A model generated the notes under the pieces. The model did no database searches. It saw only the letters and a program-made list of their open reading frames with translations, and was not told where the DNA came from. The translations under genes and the position numbers were made by a program. A stretch of 64,000 nucleotides of DNA, taken from contig JAHFSX010000011.1 of NCBI GenBank assembly GCA_023269675.1, positions 99,964-163,963 of the forward strand, written 5' to 3'. Each line of letters opens with the position of its first letter. Within the stretch, counting starts at the first letter, position 1. Shown piece by piece: positions 43,967 to 52,431 of this stretch. Source of the DNA: Verrucomicrobiota bacterium (GTDB lineage Bacteria > Verrucomicrobiota > Kiritimatiellia > RFP12 > UBA1067).

Positions 43967-45535
43967 TCACTCCCAGTCCGGACGCCCCAGCACCAGGTTC
44001 TGCGCCGTCATCGCCGCCGGGATCGGCAAGCCCAGCAGCGCCAGCACGGTCGGCGCCACATCGCACAGCTTGCCGGCCGGGGCCAGCTTCACGCCGACCG
44101 CGTCTTTGGCCACGTAAAAGCACTCGACGTCATTCAGCGTGTGGCTGGTCTTCACCATGCCGGTCAGGTAGTCCTTCATCTGCTCGGCGTTGCCGTGGTC
44201 CGCGGTGATCAGGATGTGGGCGTCCAGCTCGAACAGGCGCGGCAGCAGCTTGCCGATGCACTCGTCCACCACCTCCACCGCCCGGCGCGCCGCGTCAAAG
44301 TCGCCGGTGTGCCCGACCATGTCGCAGTTGGCATAGTTGACCGCCACGAAGGCGTACGGATTGTTCTGCAGCCGTTTGAGCAGCTCGTCGGTCAGGTTGT
44401 ACGCCTCCATCTCGGGATGGCTGGCGAACGTCGCCGGGTCGAAGCGCCCCGGCACATCGACCTGATCCTCGCCCACGTCCGCCTGGGTGGATTTGCCGTT
44501 GAAGAAGCTCGTGACGTGGCGGAACTTCTGCGTCTCGGCGATGCGCAGCTGCCGCAGCCCGGCCTTCGAGATCACGTCGCCCAGCAGATCGGGCATGCCG
44601 CCCTCGCCGCCCATGGCGCCCAGCAGGTAATCGGTGAACTCGTCCCAGTAGCGGGTGAAGCCCAGATAGACGATCTTCGGGCGAGCCTGGCGCACGCCCT
44701 TGTAGTCCTCACAGACAAACGCCTGCGTCAGCTGGATCGCGCGGTCCTGGCGGTAGTTGAAGTGCATGACCGAGTCGCCGTCCTTGATGCCCGCGTAGCC
44801 GCCGATCACGTACGGAGGAATGTACTCGTCCACCATCGGGGTGTTGTCCGGCGTCTGGTCCTGGTCATACGACTCCTGCACCGCGGCCACGGCCGTGTCC
44901 GCGCTACGCCCTTCGGCCTGCACGATACACGCGTAGGCGATGTCGGTCAGACCGTAGTTCTTGGAGCGGTCCATCGCGTAGTAACGGCCCTGGACCGTGC
45001 CGATCACGGCGTTGCCGACCGCCTCGATCTCCTTCTCCAGCCGGGCGATGTATTCCAGCGTGCTGCGCGGCGGCGTGTCGCGCCCGTCCAAGAACGGGTG
45101 CACCACGATCCGTCCGGCCGCGTTCTCGCTGCGCGCGCGGCGCATCAGCTTGAAGAGATGCTCCTGGTGCGCGTGCACGCCCTCGTCCTGCAGCAGACCC
45201 ATAAAGTGCAGGGCGCTGTTGTTCTTCTTCCAGTTGGCGATCAGCCCGGCCCACTTCGGCGACTTGAACAGCTCGCCCGTGCTCAGGCCGTCGTCGATGC
45301 GCTTCAGCTCCTGAATCACCACGCGGCCCGCGCCCATGTTCAGGTGACCGACCTCGCTGGAGCCCTGATAGCCGTCCGGCAGCCCGACCGCCTCGCCGCT
45401 GCACGCCAGCCGCGTCCACGGGTAGCGCGTCTTCAGGCGGTCGATCACCGGCGTTTGGGCCGCGAACACCGAGTTGCCGTCCTCACGGGGGTTGATGCCC
45501 CAGCCGTCACGAATAATCAATACTACAGGTCTCAT
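43967..45535 (-). CDS. gpmI: 2,3-bisphosphoglycerate-independent phosphoglycerate mutase
   Basis: 522 residues; 3-PG to 2-PG in glycolysis. The phospho-Ser is in QGSSEVGHLNMGAGR, metal ligands in IIRDGWG, VNYANCDMVGHTGD and TADHGNAEQM, all typical of the alkaline-phosphatase-fold enzyme. Full length. Starts at ATG 45535, preceded by AGGAGAAAACG. Works with enolase at 55256-56563. Confidence 0.96.
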   Translation of the reverse strand: MRPVVLIIRDGWGINPREDGNSVFAAQTPVIDRLKTRYPWTRLACSGEAVGLPDGYQGSSEVGHLNMGAGRVVIQELKRIDDGLSTGELFKSPKWAGLIANWKKNNSALHFMGLLQDEGVHAHQEHLFKLMRRARSENAAGRIVVHPFLDGRDTPPRSTLEYIARLEKEIEAVGNAVIGTVQGRYYAMDRSKNYGLTDIAYACIVQAEGRSADTAVAAVQESYDQDQTPDNTPMVDEYIPPYVIGGYAGIKDGDSVMHFNYRQDRAIQLTQAFVCEDYKGVRQARPKIVYLGFTRYWDEFTDYLLGAMGGEGGMPDLLGDVISKAGLRQLRIAETQKFRHVTSFFNGKSTQADVGEDQVDVPGRFDPATFASHPEMEAYNLTDELLKRLQNNPYAFVAVNYANCDMVGHTGDFDAARRAVEVVDECIGKLLPRLFELDAHILITADHGNAEQMKDYLTGMVKTSHTLNDVECFYVAKDAVGVKLAPAGKLCDVAPTVLALLGLPIPAAMTAQNLVLGRPDWE

Positions 45536-45601
45536 CGTTTTCTCCTTAAATCGTTCCGAAACACACCTTCGTTACCGCGTCGCTTGTCAGCAACTTCAAC
45601 C

Positions 45602-45681
45602 CGATTACGATTAAGCGCACGCTTAGGATCAGGAGGGCGCAGGGGCCGTTCGTAATCGTAATCATCCGCTTAATCGTTCAA
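45602..45681. repeat. Hexamer array plus inverted half (TAAT family), copy 3
   Basis: GATTACGATTAAGCGCACGC and the following TTAGGATC resemble, with five or so changes in 32 bases, the block at 29944-29975; then CGTAAT, CGTAAT and CTTAAT hexamers follow in the opposite sense. Lies in the gap between gpmI and the pyrophosphorylase gene. Confidence 0.75.
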
Positions 45682-45758
45682 GCCGGCTGCCCCTCCGTTT
45701 GTATCCGCTCCGCGGGCGGCGCTCTTACTCCTGCCTTGGGTTGCGGGCAACCGCCTGC

Positions 45759-47120
45759 TCACTCCGCCTTCAGCGAAATGCCCTTCTTCTTGAGGTCCGT
45801 CACGTCCAGCGCGTAGGCCGGGTCGATCTCCATCGGAAAGACCGGCGCGCCCGCCGCGGTCACCGGCATCTGGATGCCCGCCGCCTTGAACCAGCGCAGC
45901 CACTTGGCCTGCATGTCGTGCTTGCACGTGGCCGGGGAATCGCTGCCGGCCGCGTTCTTCACCGGCGAGAACTCCTCGGCGCGCTCGAACGCCAGGTTCA
46001 CCACGGCCCGGGCGTCGGGCAGCACGTCGAAAATGAACTTCTCGAACTTGTAGCCGTTGTTCTTCGTCGGCTGGACAGCCGTGCCGTTTTCGGAGCACAC
46101 CGGGATCTTCTTGTGCGCGAGATGCAGCGGCATGGCCTTGCCGGCCTCGGTCTTCAAGAACGGCAACGAAAAGACGTGGATGGCCACGCTGCCGTACTTG
46201 AAATACAGCTCGCCCGCCGCCGTGCGCCGGTTGGCCTGCTCGTCGGTCAGCTCGGTGTACTCCACCATCTCGCAACGCCCCTCGCGCTCCACCACCACGC
46301 CCAGCCCCTCCTTCGGGTCGCGCTTGGCGCAGAGCTTCACCGAAATATCGGCGCGCCGCACCACGTGCAGCCCGATGAACGCGGGATCGGCGATCTCGAC
46401 CAGCGGGTTGTCCACTTGGAAGTAGAACACCGTGTTGATGCCGCGGCGCTCCATGTCCGCCAGGCATCCGTCCTTATCCAGTGCCGTCAGCGTGCCGCCG
46501 TGGCCGTCCGGACTCATGAAGATGTGCCCCGGCTGATCCAGCATGATCCGCCCCTTCTCGTCCAGCGCGGGCCACATGCCCTGCATGAAGAAGGTGACGT
46601 CGTTGCGGTCCAGCCCGAAATAGTTGTGGTCCTCGAAGTGTGTCCGCGTGGCCGCGTCGTTCACGTCGCTGGTCATGATATAGAACGGGATGCGCACCCC
46701 GTAGCGGCGGCAAAGCCCCACGATCTTGCGGGCGTGGAAGTAGAAGAGCGGGCGCCCCGTCACCGGGCCGATCGAATAGGCGCCCTTCGGACCCTCATAG
46801 CCCAGGCGCGACCCCTGGCCGCCAGCCACCAGCAGCACAGCCACCTTGCCGGCGTGGAGCTCGGCCTCGCCCGCGGCGTACGCGGCCGCACGCGCGTCGT
46901 CCGTCAGCTCCACAACCTCCGGCGCGGTCGGCTCCGCCGCGGCCGCCGCAGCGCTCTTGCTCGTCAGCATCCCCCGCATCCGCGCGATGCTCGCGAAGTC
47001 CAGCCCCGCGACCTGATCCAGCAGCTGCGCACGCTCGCCCGCATCCAGCACGTCCCAAAACCTCAGCACATGCCCTTGGTCGTTCTTTTCCAAAACCTGT
47101 TTGGCTTGTTCAAACGTCAT
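45759..47120 (-). CDS. Eukaryotic-type UDP-N-acetylglucosamine pyrophosphorylase (UDPGP family)
   Basis: 453 residues, not the bacterial GlmU type. LLVAGGQGSRLGYEGPKG is the LxGGxGTRLGxxxPKG nucleotide site, followed by FYIMTSDVND, SPDGHGG and the FEKFIFDVLPDA block seen in UAP1/AGX proteins. It would make UDP-GlcNAc or a related UDP-sugar. AGGAG precedes the ATG and only ten bases separate it from prfB. Which bacterial role it plays beside or instead of GlmU cannot be seen here. Confidence 0.88.
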   Translation of the reverse strand: MTFEQAKQVLEKNDQGHVLRFWDVLDAGERAQLLDQVAGLDFASIARMRGMLTSKSAAAAAAEPTAPEVVELTDDARAAAYAAGEAELHAGKVAVLLVAGGQGSRLGYEGPKGAYSIGPVTGRPLFYFHARKIVGLCRRYGVRIPFYIMTSDVNDAATRTHFEDHNYFGLDRNDVTFFMQGMWPALDEKGRIMLDQPGHIFMSPDGHGGTLTALDKDGCLADMERRGINTVFYFQVDNPLVEIADPAFIGLHVVRRADISVKLCAKRDPKEGLGVVVEREGRCEMVEYTELTDEQANRRTAAGELYFKYGSVAIHVFSLPFLKTEAGKAMPLHLAHKKIPVCSENGTAVQPTKNNGYKFEKFIFDVLPDARAVVNLAFERAEEFSPVKNAAGSDSPATCKHDMQAKWLRWFKAAGIQMPVTAAGAPVFPMEIDPAYALDVTDLKKKGISLKAE

Positions 47121-47130
47121 GCCCGTTCTC

Positions 47131-48264
47131 CTACGAAATTTCCACCGCTTTGGTCGCGTTCTGCTTGAGGTACGCCTCGATGAACGGCTGGATGTGCCCG
47201 TCCATCACCGCCTGCACATTCGACGTCGACTCGTCCGTCCGGTGATCCTTCACCAGCGTGTAGGGCTGGAACACGTACGAGCGGATCTGGCTGCCCCACG
47301 CGATCTCGCCCTTCTCGCCGTAGAAGCGCTCCATCTCCTTGCGCTTCTTGTCCTCGTTGTACTCGTAGATCTTCGCCTTGAGCATGCCCATGGCCTTGGA
47401 CTTGTTCTTGTGCTGCGACCGCTCGGACTGCACCGCCACCACGAGGCCCGTGGGCAAATGAGTCAGCCGGACCGCCGAGTCGGTCTTGTTCACGTGCTGG
47501 CCTCCCGAGCCGCCGGAGCGGTAGGTGTCGATGCGCAGGTCCTCGTCCTTGATCTCCACCTCGACCTCTTCGGTCAGCTCGGCCACCACGTCCAGCGAGC
47601 TGAACGAGGTGTGCCGCCGCTTGTTCGCGTCGAACGGACTGATGCGCACCAGCCGGTGCACGCCGCGCTCGCCCTTGAGATACCCGTAGGCATAGGGGCC
47701 GCTGACCAGGAAGGTGACCGACTTGAGCCCCGCCTCTTCGCCCGGCTGCGAGTCGAACACCTCGATCTCGAACCCGTTGTCCTCGCAGTACATGCGGTAC
47801 ATGCGGAAGAGCATGTCCGCCCAGTCGCACGACTCCGTGCCGCCCGCCCCCGAATGCACCGTGAGATAGGCGTTGCAGGCGTCCAGCTTGCCGCCCAGCA
47901 GCGACTGCAGCCGCAGCTTGGACACCGTGACGTCGGCCTTGTCGCAGGTGTGGAAAATCTCGGCGATCGCCTGCTGCCGCTGGGGGCCCTCGTCTTCGGC
48001 CTCCGCCAGCTCCAGCATCAGCGCGCCCTCGTCCAGCAGCCGCACCAGTTCGTCGAACGGGCGCACGAACGCGCGATGGGCGTTGGTCTTGGCGAAGACC
48101 TCCTTGGCCCCGTTCTGGTCGTTCCAGAAATCCGGCGCGGCCGCCTCCGCCTCGAGCTGCGCCAAAATGCGGCGCCGGTTCCCGATGTCGAGATACCCGC
48201 GCATCTCATCCAGCTCCTGGCACAACTTGCCCAGCCGGCTCCTGACCTCTTCAAGTTCAATCAC
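47131..48264 (-). CDS. prfB: Peptide chain release factor 2, without programmed frameshift
   Basis: 377 residues. SGGSGGQHVNKTDS holds the catalytic GGQ and the SPF of VRISPFDANKRR the UGA/UAA specificity motif. In most bacteria codon 26 is an in-frame TGA read by +1 frameshift; here the same place reads GGG TAT CTC GAC with no TGA, so the gene is one continuous frame. GTG start with GAGG upstream. First gene of an operon with the pyrophosphorylase. Confidence 0.95.
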   Translation of the reverse strand: MIELEEVRSRLGKLCQELDEMRGYLDIGNRRRILAQLEAEAAAPDFWNDQNGAKEVFAKTNAHRAFVRPFDELVRLLDEGALMLELAEAEDEGPQRQQAIAEIFHTCDKADVTVSKLRLQSLLGGKLDACNAYLTVHSGAGGTESCDWADMLFRMYRMYCEDNGFEIEVFDSQPGEEAGLKSVTFLVSGPYAYGYLKGERGVHRLVRISPFDANKRRHTSFSSLDVVAELTEEVEVEIKDEDLRIDTYRSGGSGGQHVNKTDSAVRLTHLPTGLVVAVQSERSQHKNKSKAMGMLKAKIYEYNEDKKRKEMERFYGEKGEIAWGSQIRSYVFQPYTLVKDHRTDESTSNVQAVMDGHIQPFIEAYLKQNATKAVEIS

Positions 48265-48305
48265 GTCGTCACCCGCCTCACTCGGATAAAAAATTAAGAG
48301 CTTGT

Positions 48306-48334
48306 ATTATGGCAATTCGCCCCCCGCTTCGCAA
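48306..48334 (-). promoter_or_regulatory. Candidate promoter for prfB
   Basis: TTGCGA (48329-48334), 17-base spacer, CATAAT (48306-48311) on the minus strand; leader about 35 bases. Confidence 0.5.
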
Positions 48335-48431
48335 GCCCGCATCGCCCCGTCCCCCGCATTAAACGCCGCGGCCGCCCGCGGCTGCCCTTTGACCCCCAAG
48401 GGCCGAACAGCGTAATTCTTCGCACGCCCCC

Positions 48432-48460
48432 TTGAAACGGCCCCCGCCTTTTAGTAAAAT
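48432..48460 (+). promoter_or_regulatory. Candidate promoter for the rnf operon
   Basis: TTGAAA (48432-48437), 17-base spacer, TAAAAT (48455-48460), 33 bases before rnfA, which has a normal AGGA site. Back to back with the prfB promoter. Confidence 0.6.
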
Positions 48461-48493
48461 TGACGCTTATTTCGACAACCGGTTAGGATCATT

Positions 48494-49072
48494 ATGGAAT
48501 ACCTGCTTCTGATCATCAGCGCCATCCTGGTGAACAACTTCGTTCTCAGCCGCTTCCTTGGCATCTGCCCCTTCCTCGGCGTATCGAAGAAAATCAGCAC
48601 CGCCCTGGGCATGTCGGGCGCGGTCATTTTCGTCATCGCCATCGCCTCGGCCGTGACCTGGTGCCTGCAGAAATACCTGCTGGAGCCCTTCGGCCTGGAG
48701 AAGTTCCTGCAGACCCTCTCTTTCATCCTCGTCATCGCCGCCCTGGTGCAGCTCATCGACCTCGTGATGAAGCGCTTCGCCCCGCCGCTCCACGCCGCAC
48801 TCGGCATCTTCCTGCCCCTCATCACCACCAACTGCGCCGTGCTGGGCGTGGCCGTGCTGAACATGAAAGAGGGCTACGGCTTCATCAAGTCGGTGCTCTT
48901 CGGCACCTCCGCCGCCGTCGGCTTCGCCTTCGCCCTCCTGATTTTCACCGGCCTGCGCGAGAAGATCGAACGCGCCGACCCGCCGCGCTGCTTCCGGGGC
49001 GTGGCCATCTCCCTTGTCACCGCCGGACTGCTCAGCCTCGCCTTCATGGGCTTCAGCGGCCTCGTCAAGTAG
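48494..49072 (+). CDS. rnfA: Rnf complex subunit A
   Basis: 192 residues, six membrane helices. Conserved NNFVLSRFLGICPFLGVS and LPLITTNCAVLGVA are typical of RnfA/NqrE, part of the membrane ion channel with a half-membrane Fe-S site. First gene of the operon and the only rnf gene here with an ordinary ribosome site. The Rnf complex couples ferredoxin oxidation and NAD reduction to Na+ or H+ export. Confidence 0.95.
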   Translation: MEYLLLIISAILVNNFVLSRFLGICPFLGVSKKISTALGMSGAVIFVIAIASAVTWCLQKYLLEPFGLEKFLQTLSFILVIAALVQLIDLVMKRFAPPLHAALGIFLPLITTNCAVLGVAVLNMKEGYGFIKSVLFGTSAAVGFAFALLIFTGLREKIERADPPRCFRGVAISLVTAGLLSLAFMGFSGLVK

Positions 49073-49087
49073 CGGCTCCCCGTCTCC

Positions 49088-49118
49088 CAACTCCTAAATC
49101 CTAACTCCTAACCCCTCC
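49088..49118. repeat. CCTAACT heptamer spacer before rnfB
   Basis: CCTAAAT, CCTAACT and CCTAACC units, followed by pyrimidine-rich CCTCCTTTCTCCCCT up to the ATG. There is no purine-rich ribosome site. Confidence 0.7.
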
Positions 49119-49128
49119 TTTCTCCCCT

Positions 49129-49917
49129 ATGGACCCCATCATCCTTCAATCGACCCTCTGGATCGGCGGCATCGGCCTCTTCAGCGCCGTGGCGCTGGCC
49201 GTCGCCGACAAGTACCTCAGCATCCCGGAGGACCCGCGCGTCGGCAGCGTGCTGGCGCTGCTGCCGGGCATCAACTGCGGCGGCTGCGGCTATGCGGGCT
49301 GCGCCGATTACGCGCGGGGCATCGTGCTGCACGGCGCGGAAGGCAACCTCTGCGCCCCGGGCGGCGCCGCCTGCGCCCACGCCATCGCCTCGTTCCTCGG
49401 CGTCGCACCGGTCGAGGTCGAAAAGCGCACGGCCCTCGTGCTCTGCTGCGGGGACGACACCGAAACCATCCGCCGCAGCGCCTATAACGGCATCAACGAG
49501 TGCGCCGCGGCCCAGGCCACCGCCGGCGGCGACAAGGGCTGCACCTACGGCTGCCTCGGCTACGGCACCTGCGCGCGCATCTGCCCGGTCAGCGCCATCA
49601 CCGTCGCGAACGGGCTGGCCAGGGTGGACAAGAGCCTCTGCATCGCCTGCGGCAAATGCATCCCCGCCTGCCCCCGCAAAATCATCAAATTCGTGCCCGC
49701 CGCCGCCACCGTCCACGTCCTGTGCTGCTCCAAGGACAAAGGCCCGGCCGTCAAGAAGGTCTGCGGCACCGGCTGCATCGCCTGCCGCATGTGCACCAAA
49801 GTCGCAGACGGCGCCATCAACATGGACGGGTTCCTCGCGGTGGTCGATTACTCCAAACCCCTCACCAGCGAAAAGCCCATCGAGGTGTGCCCCACCCACT
49901 GCATCCGCAAAGCCTGA
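49129..49917 (+). CDS. rnfB: Rnf complex subunit B (polyferredoxin)
   Basis: 262 residues. One N-terminal membrane helix, then the Cys cluster GINCGGCGYAGC, and further 4Fe-4S motifs CTYGCLGYGTCARICP, CIACGKCIPACP and CGTGCIACRMC. It takes electrons from ferredoxin. No Shine-Dalgarno at the ATG. Contains fewer clusters than the longest acetogen RnfB proteins. Confidence 0.94.
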   Translation: MDPIILQSTLWIGGIGLFSAVALAVADKYLSIPEDPRVGSVLALLPGINCGGCGYAGCADYARGIVLHGAEGNLCAPGGAACAHAIASFLGVAPVEVEKRTALVLCCGDDTETIRRSAYNGINECAAAQATAGGDKGCTYGCLGYGTCARICPVSAITVANGLARVDKSLCIACGKCIPACPRKIIKFVPAAATVHVLCCSKDKGPAVKKVCGTGCIACRMCTKVADGAINMDGFLAVVDYSKPLTSEKPIEVCPTHCIRKA

Positions 49918-49936
49918 AGGGCCAAGAGCATCCCCG

Positions 49937-49962
49937 AATCCTAGTTCCTAACTCCTAACTCC
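49937..49962. repeat. CCTAACT heptamer spacer before rnfC
   Basis: CCTAGTT, CCTAACT, CCTAACT and CCTCC in tandem, ending five or six bases before the rnfC ATG; no purine-rich ribosome site. Confidence 0.7.
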
Positions 49963-49969
49963 TCCTTTC

Positions 49970-51310
49970 ATGCAAACTACCCCCTCACCTTTCACCTTCA
50001 GCGGCGGCATCCACCCCTCCTATAACAAGGAGCTTTGTTCCGGCGCCCCCATCCGCGAGCTGCCCATGCCGGCCCGCCTGGTCGTGCCCCTCTCGCAGCA
50101 CCTCGGCGCCCCCGCCAAGCCGCTGGTCAACGTGGGCGACACCGTCAAGGCCGGCCAGCTCATCGCGGAGCAGAACGGCTTCATCTCCGCCCCGGTCCAC
50201 GCGCCCGCCGGCGGCAAGGTCGCCGCCATCGAGGAGACGCTGACCGCCGCGGGACGCACCTGCGCCGCCATCGTGATCGAACCGGACGGCTCACAGGAGT
50301 GGGAGCTGCTCCCCCGCATCGCGGACTGGCGGACCGCCGACAAGAAGGACCTCCTCGCCCAGATCGGCGCGGCCGGCGTCGTCGGCATGGGCGGCGCGGG
50401 CTTCCCCACCCGCATCAAGCTCTCCCCGCCGGCCGACAAGCCCATCGACACCGTGATCCTCAACGGCGCGGAGTGCGAGCCCTACCTCACCTCCGACCAC
50501 CGGATGATGCTCGAATTCGCCCGGGAGATCCGCGTCGGCGCGGAGATCATCCGCCAGATCCTCGGCGCCAAGTCGCTGCGCATCGCCATCGAGGACAACA
50601 AGCCGGACGCGATCGCCGCCATGGAGCAGGCCTTCCAGGGCATCGACGGCGACGTCGCCGTCACCGTGCTCCGCACCAGCTACCCCCAGGGCTCCGAAAA
50701 ACAGCAGATCTATTCCGTCACCGGACGCGAGGTGCCGCGCGGCGGCCTGCCCATGGATGTCGGCTGCGTGGTCGAGAACGTCAGCACGGCCTACGCCGTC
50801 TACGACGCCGTGGCCAACGGGCGCCCGCTCGTCCGGCGCGTGATCTCCGTCACCGGCGACGCCGTCCAGCAGCCCTCCAACCTGCTCGCCCCCGCCGGCA
50901 CGCTCTACAGCGACCTCGTGGCCGCCTGCGGCGGCCTGCGCGGCAAGCCGGCCAAGGTCATCTCCGGCGGCCCCATGATGGGCTTCACGGTCAGCACGCT
51001 CAACGTCCCGACCGGCAAGACCGCCTCGGGCCTGCTCCTGCTCTCCGCCGGCAAGATCTCCAGCTACACTTCGCAGGCCTGCATCTCCTGCGGCCGCTGC
51101 GTCGACGCCTGCCCCATGGGCCTCAACCCCTCGGAGCTCAGCCAGTGCATCGAGGCCGACGACATCGAGAGCGCCGAGCAGATCGCCCTCATGGACTGCG
51201 TCGAGTGCGGCTGCTGCGCGTACGTCTGCCCCGCCCACCGCCCCATGGTCCACCACATGCGCCGCGGCAAAGCCCTTGTCATGGCCAAGCGCTCCGCCGC
51301 CAAAAAGTGA
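49970..51310 (+). CDS. rnfC: Rnf complex subunit C (NADH-binding)
   Basis: 446 residues. The N-terminal barrel-sandwich region, then GMGGAGFPTRIK (nucleotide/FMN-binding as in Nqo1-like proteins), and at the C-terminus CISCGRCVDACP and CVECGCCAYVCPAHRP for two 4Fe-4S clusters. It exchanges electrons with NAD. Shorter than the gammaproteobacterial form, without the long Ala-rich tail. Confidence 0.95.
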   Translation: MQTTPSPFTFSGGIHPSYNKELCSGAPIRELPMPARLVVPLSQHLGAPAKPLVNVGDTVKAGQLIAEQNGFISAPVHAPAGGKVAAIEETLTAAGRTCAAIVIEPDGSQEWELLPRIADWRTADKKDLLAQIGAAGVVGMGGAGFPTRIKLSPPADKPIDTVILNGAECEPYLTSDHRMMLEFAREIRVGAEIIRQILGAKSLRIAIEDNKPDAIAAMEQAFQGIDGDVAVTVLRTSYPQGSEKQQIYSVTGREVPRGGLPMDVGCVVENVSTAYAVYDAVANGRPLVRRVISVTGDAVQQPSNLLAPAGTLYSDLVAACGGLRGKPAKVISGGPMMGFTVSTLNVPTGKTASGLLLLSAGKISSYTSQACISCGRCVDACPMGLNPSELSQCIEADDIESAEQIALMDCVECGCCAYVCPAHRPMVHHMRRGKALVMAKRSAAKK

Positions 51311-51317
51311 CCCTCTT

Positions 51318-51352
51318 CCTAACAGCCTAAATGCCTTCAGCCTAACAGCCTA
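51318..51352. repeat. CCTAACAG octamer spacer before rnfD
   Basis: CCTAACAG, CCTAAATG, CCTTCAG, CCTAACAG and CCTATCC (units of 8, 8, 7, 8) reach the ATG; no ribosome site. Confidence 0.7.
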
Positions 51353-51358
51353 TCCCAC

Positions 51359-52372
51359 ATGAAACCAGAATCCCCCTCCGATCTCTACATCGTCAGTTCT
51401 TCGCCGCACACCCACTCGGGCGAATCGGTCGAGCGCATCATGCTCGACGTGCTGATCGCGCTCGCGCCGGCCTTTCTGGCCGCCTGCTGGTTCTTCCGGC
51501 TCGAGGCCCTGCGCCTGACCTTCGTCTGCGTGGCGGCCTGCCTGCTCACCGAGTGGCTCTGCCGCAAGGCCATGGGCCGGGCCCGGGCCATCTCCGACCT
51601 CAGCGCGACGGTCACCGGCGTGCTGCTCGCCTTCAACCTGCCGCCGGCCCTCCCCACCTGGATGGCGGTCGCGGGCTCGGTCTTCTCCATCGCCATCGCC
51701 AAGCAGGTCTTCGGCGGCCTGGGCTACAACCCCTTCAACCCCGCGCTCGCGGGCCGCGCCTTCATGCTCATCTCCTTCACCGGCGCCATGACCACGTGGA
51801 GCCAATCCACCTGGCTGCAGAAGATCGCCGGCGCCGGCGCGGACGCCGTCACCACCGCCACGCCCCTCGGCTTCGCCAAAGAGGCCCTGAAGTCCGGCCA
51901 GGCGCTGCCCGTATTCAACACCGGCCTGCTCTCCGACTTCTTCATCGGCAACATGAACGGCTGCATCGGCGAGACCTCCGCCCTGGCCCTGCTGCTCGGC
52001 GCGGCCTACCTGCTCTACCGCAAAGTCATCACCTGGCACATCCCCGCCGCCTACCTGCTCACGGTCCTCGCCTACGCCGTGATCCTGAGCCTCGCCTCAC
52101 CCGCCACCGCGATCCCGCCGCTCTTCCACCTGCTCTCCGGCGGCCTGATCCTCGGCGCGTTCTTCATGGCCACGGACATGGTCACCACGCCGGTCACCCG
52201 GCGCGGCATGCTGATCTTCGGCATCGGCTGCGGCATCATCACCATGGTCATCCGCACGGTCAAGACCGGCGCCTATCCCGAAGGCGTCAGCTTCGCGATC
52301 CTCATCATGAACGCCTTCACCCCCCTGATCAACCGCGCCACCCGCAACCGCGTCTTCGGCACGAAAAAGTAG
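51359..52372 (+). CDS. rnfD: Rnf complex subunit D
   Basis: 337 residues with about nine or ten membrane helices. DAVTTATPLG is the flavinylation site where FMN is joined to Thr by phosphoester, usually (S/T)GATPL, with Gly replaced by Thr here. FATDMVTTPVT and GIGCGIITM are conserved. It starts 48 bases after rnfC in a repeat spacer. Confidence 0.94.
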   Translation: MKPESPSDLYIVSSSPHTHSGESVERIMLDVLIALAPAFLAACWFFRLEALRLTFVCVAACLLTEWLCRKAMGRARAISDLSATVTGVLLAFNLPPALPTWMAVAGSVFSIAIAKQVFGGLGYNPFNPALAGRAFMLISFTGAMTTWSQSTWLQKIAGAGADAVTTATPLGFAKEALKSGQALPVFNTGLLSDFFIGNMNGCIGETSALALLLGAAYLLYRKVITWHIPAAYLLTVLAYAVILSLASPATAIPPLFHLLSGGLILGAFFMATDMVTTPVTRRGMLIFGIGCGIITMVIRTVKTGAYPEGVSFAILIMNAFTPLINRATRNRVFGTKK

Positions 52373-52389
52373 CACGCCCCCGTTTGCCT

Positions 52390-52427
52390 CCCTAACAGCC
52401 TAACAGTCTTCAGCCTGACAGCCTATC
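52390..52427. repeat. CCTAACAG octamer spacer before rnfG
   Basis: CCTAACAG, CCTAACAG, TCTTCAG, CCTGACAG and CCTATCCG lead to the ATG; no ribosome site. Close copy of the rnfD spacer. Confidence 0.7.
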
Positions 52428-52431
52428 CGCC

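Noticed and set aside
48187..48200. Programmed +1 frameshift in prfB
   Set aside because: No in-frame TGA; the reading frame is continuous through the usual slip site.
49088..52427. CRISPR array or integron-type sites from the recurring spacers
   Set aside because: Units are 7-8 bases, tandem and without unique spacers between long repeats; no cas or integrase gene in the window.
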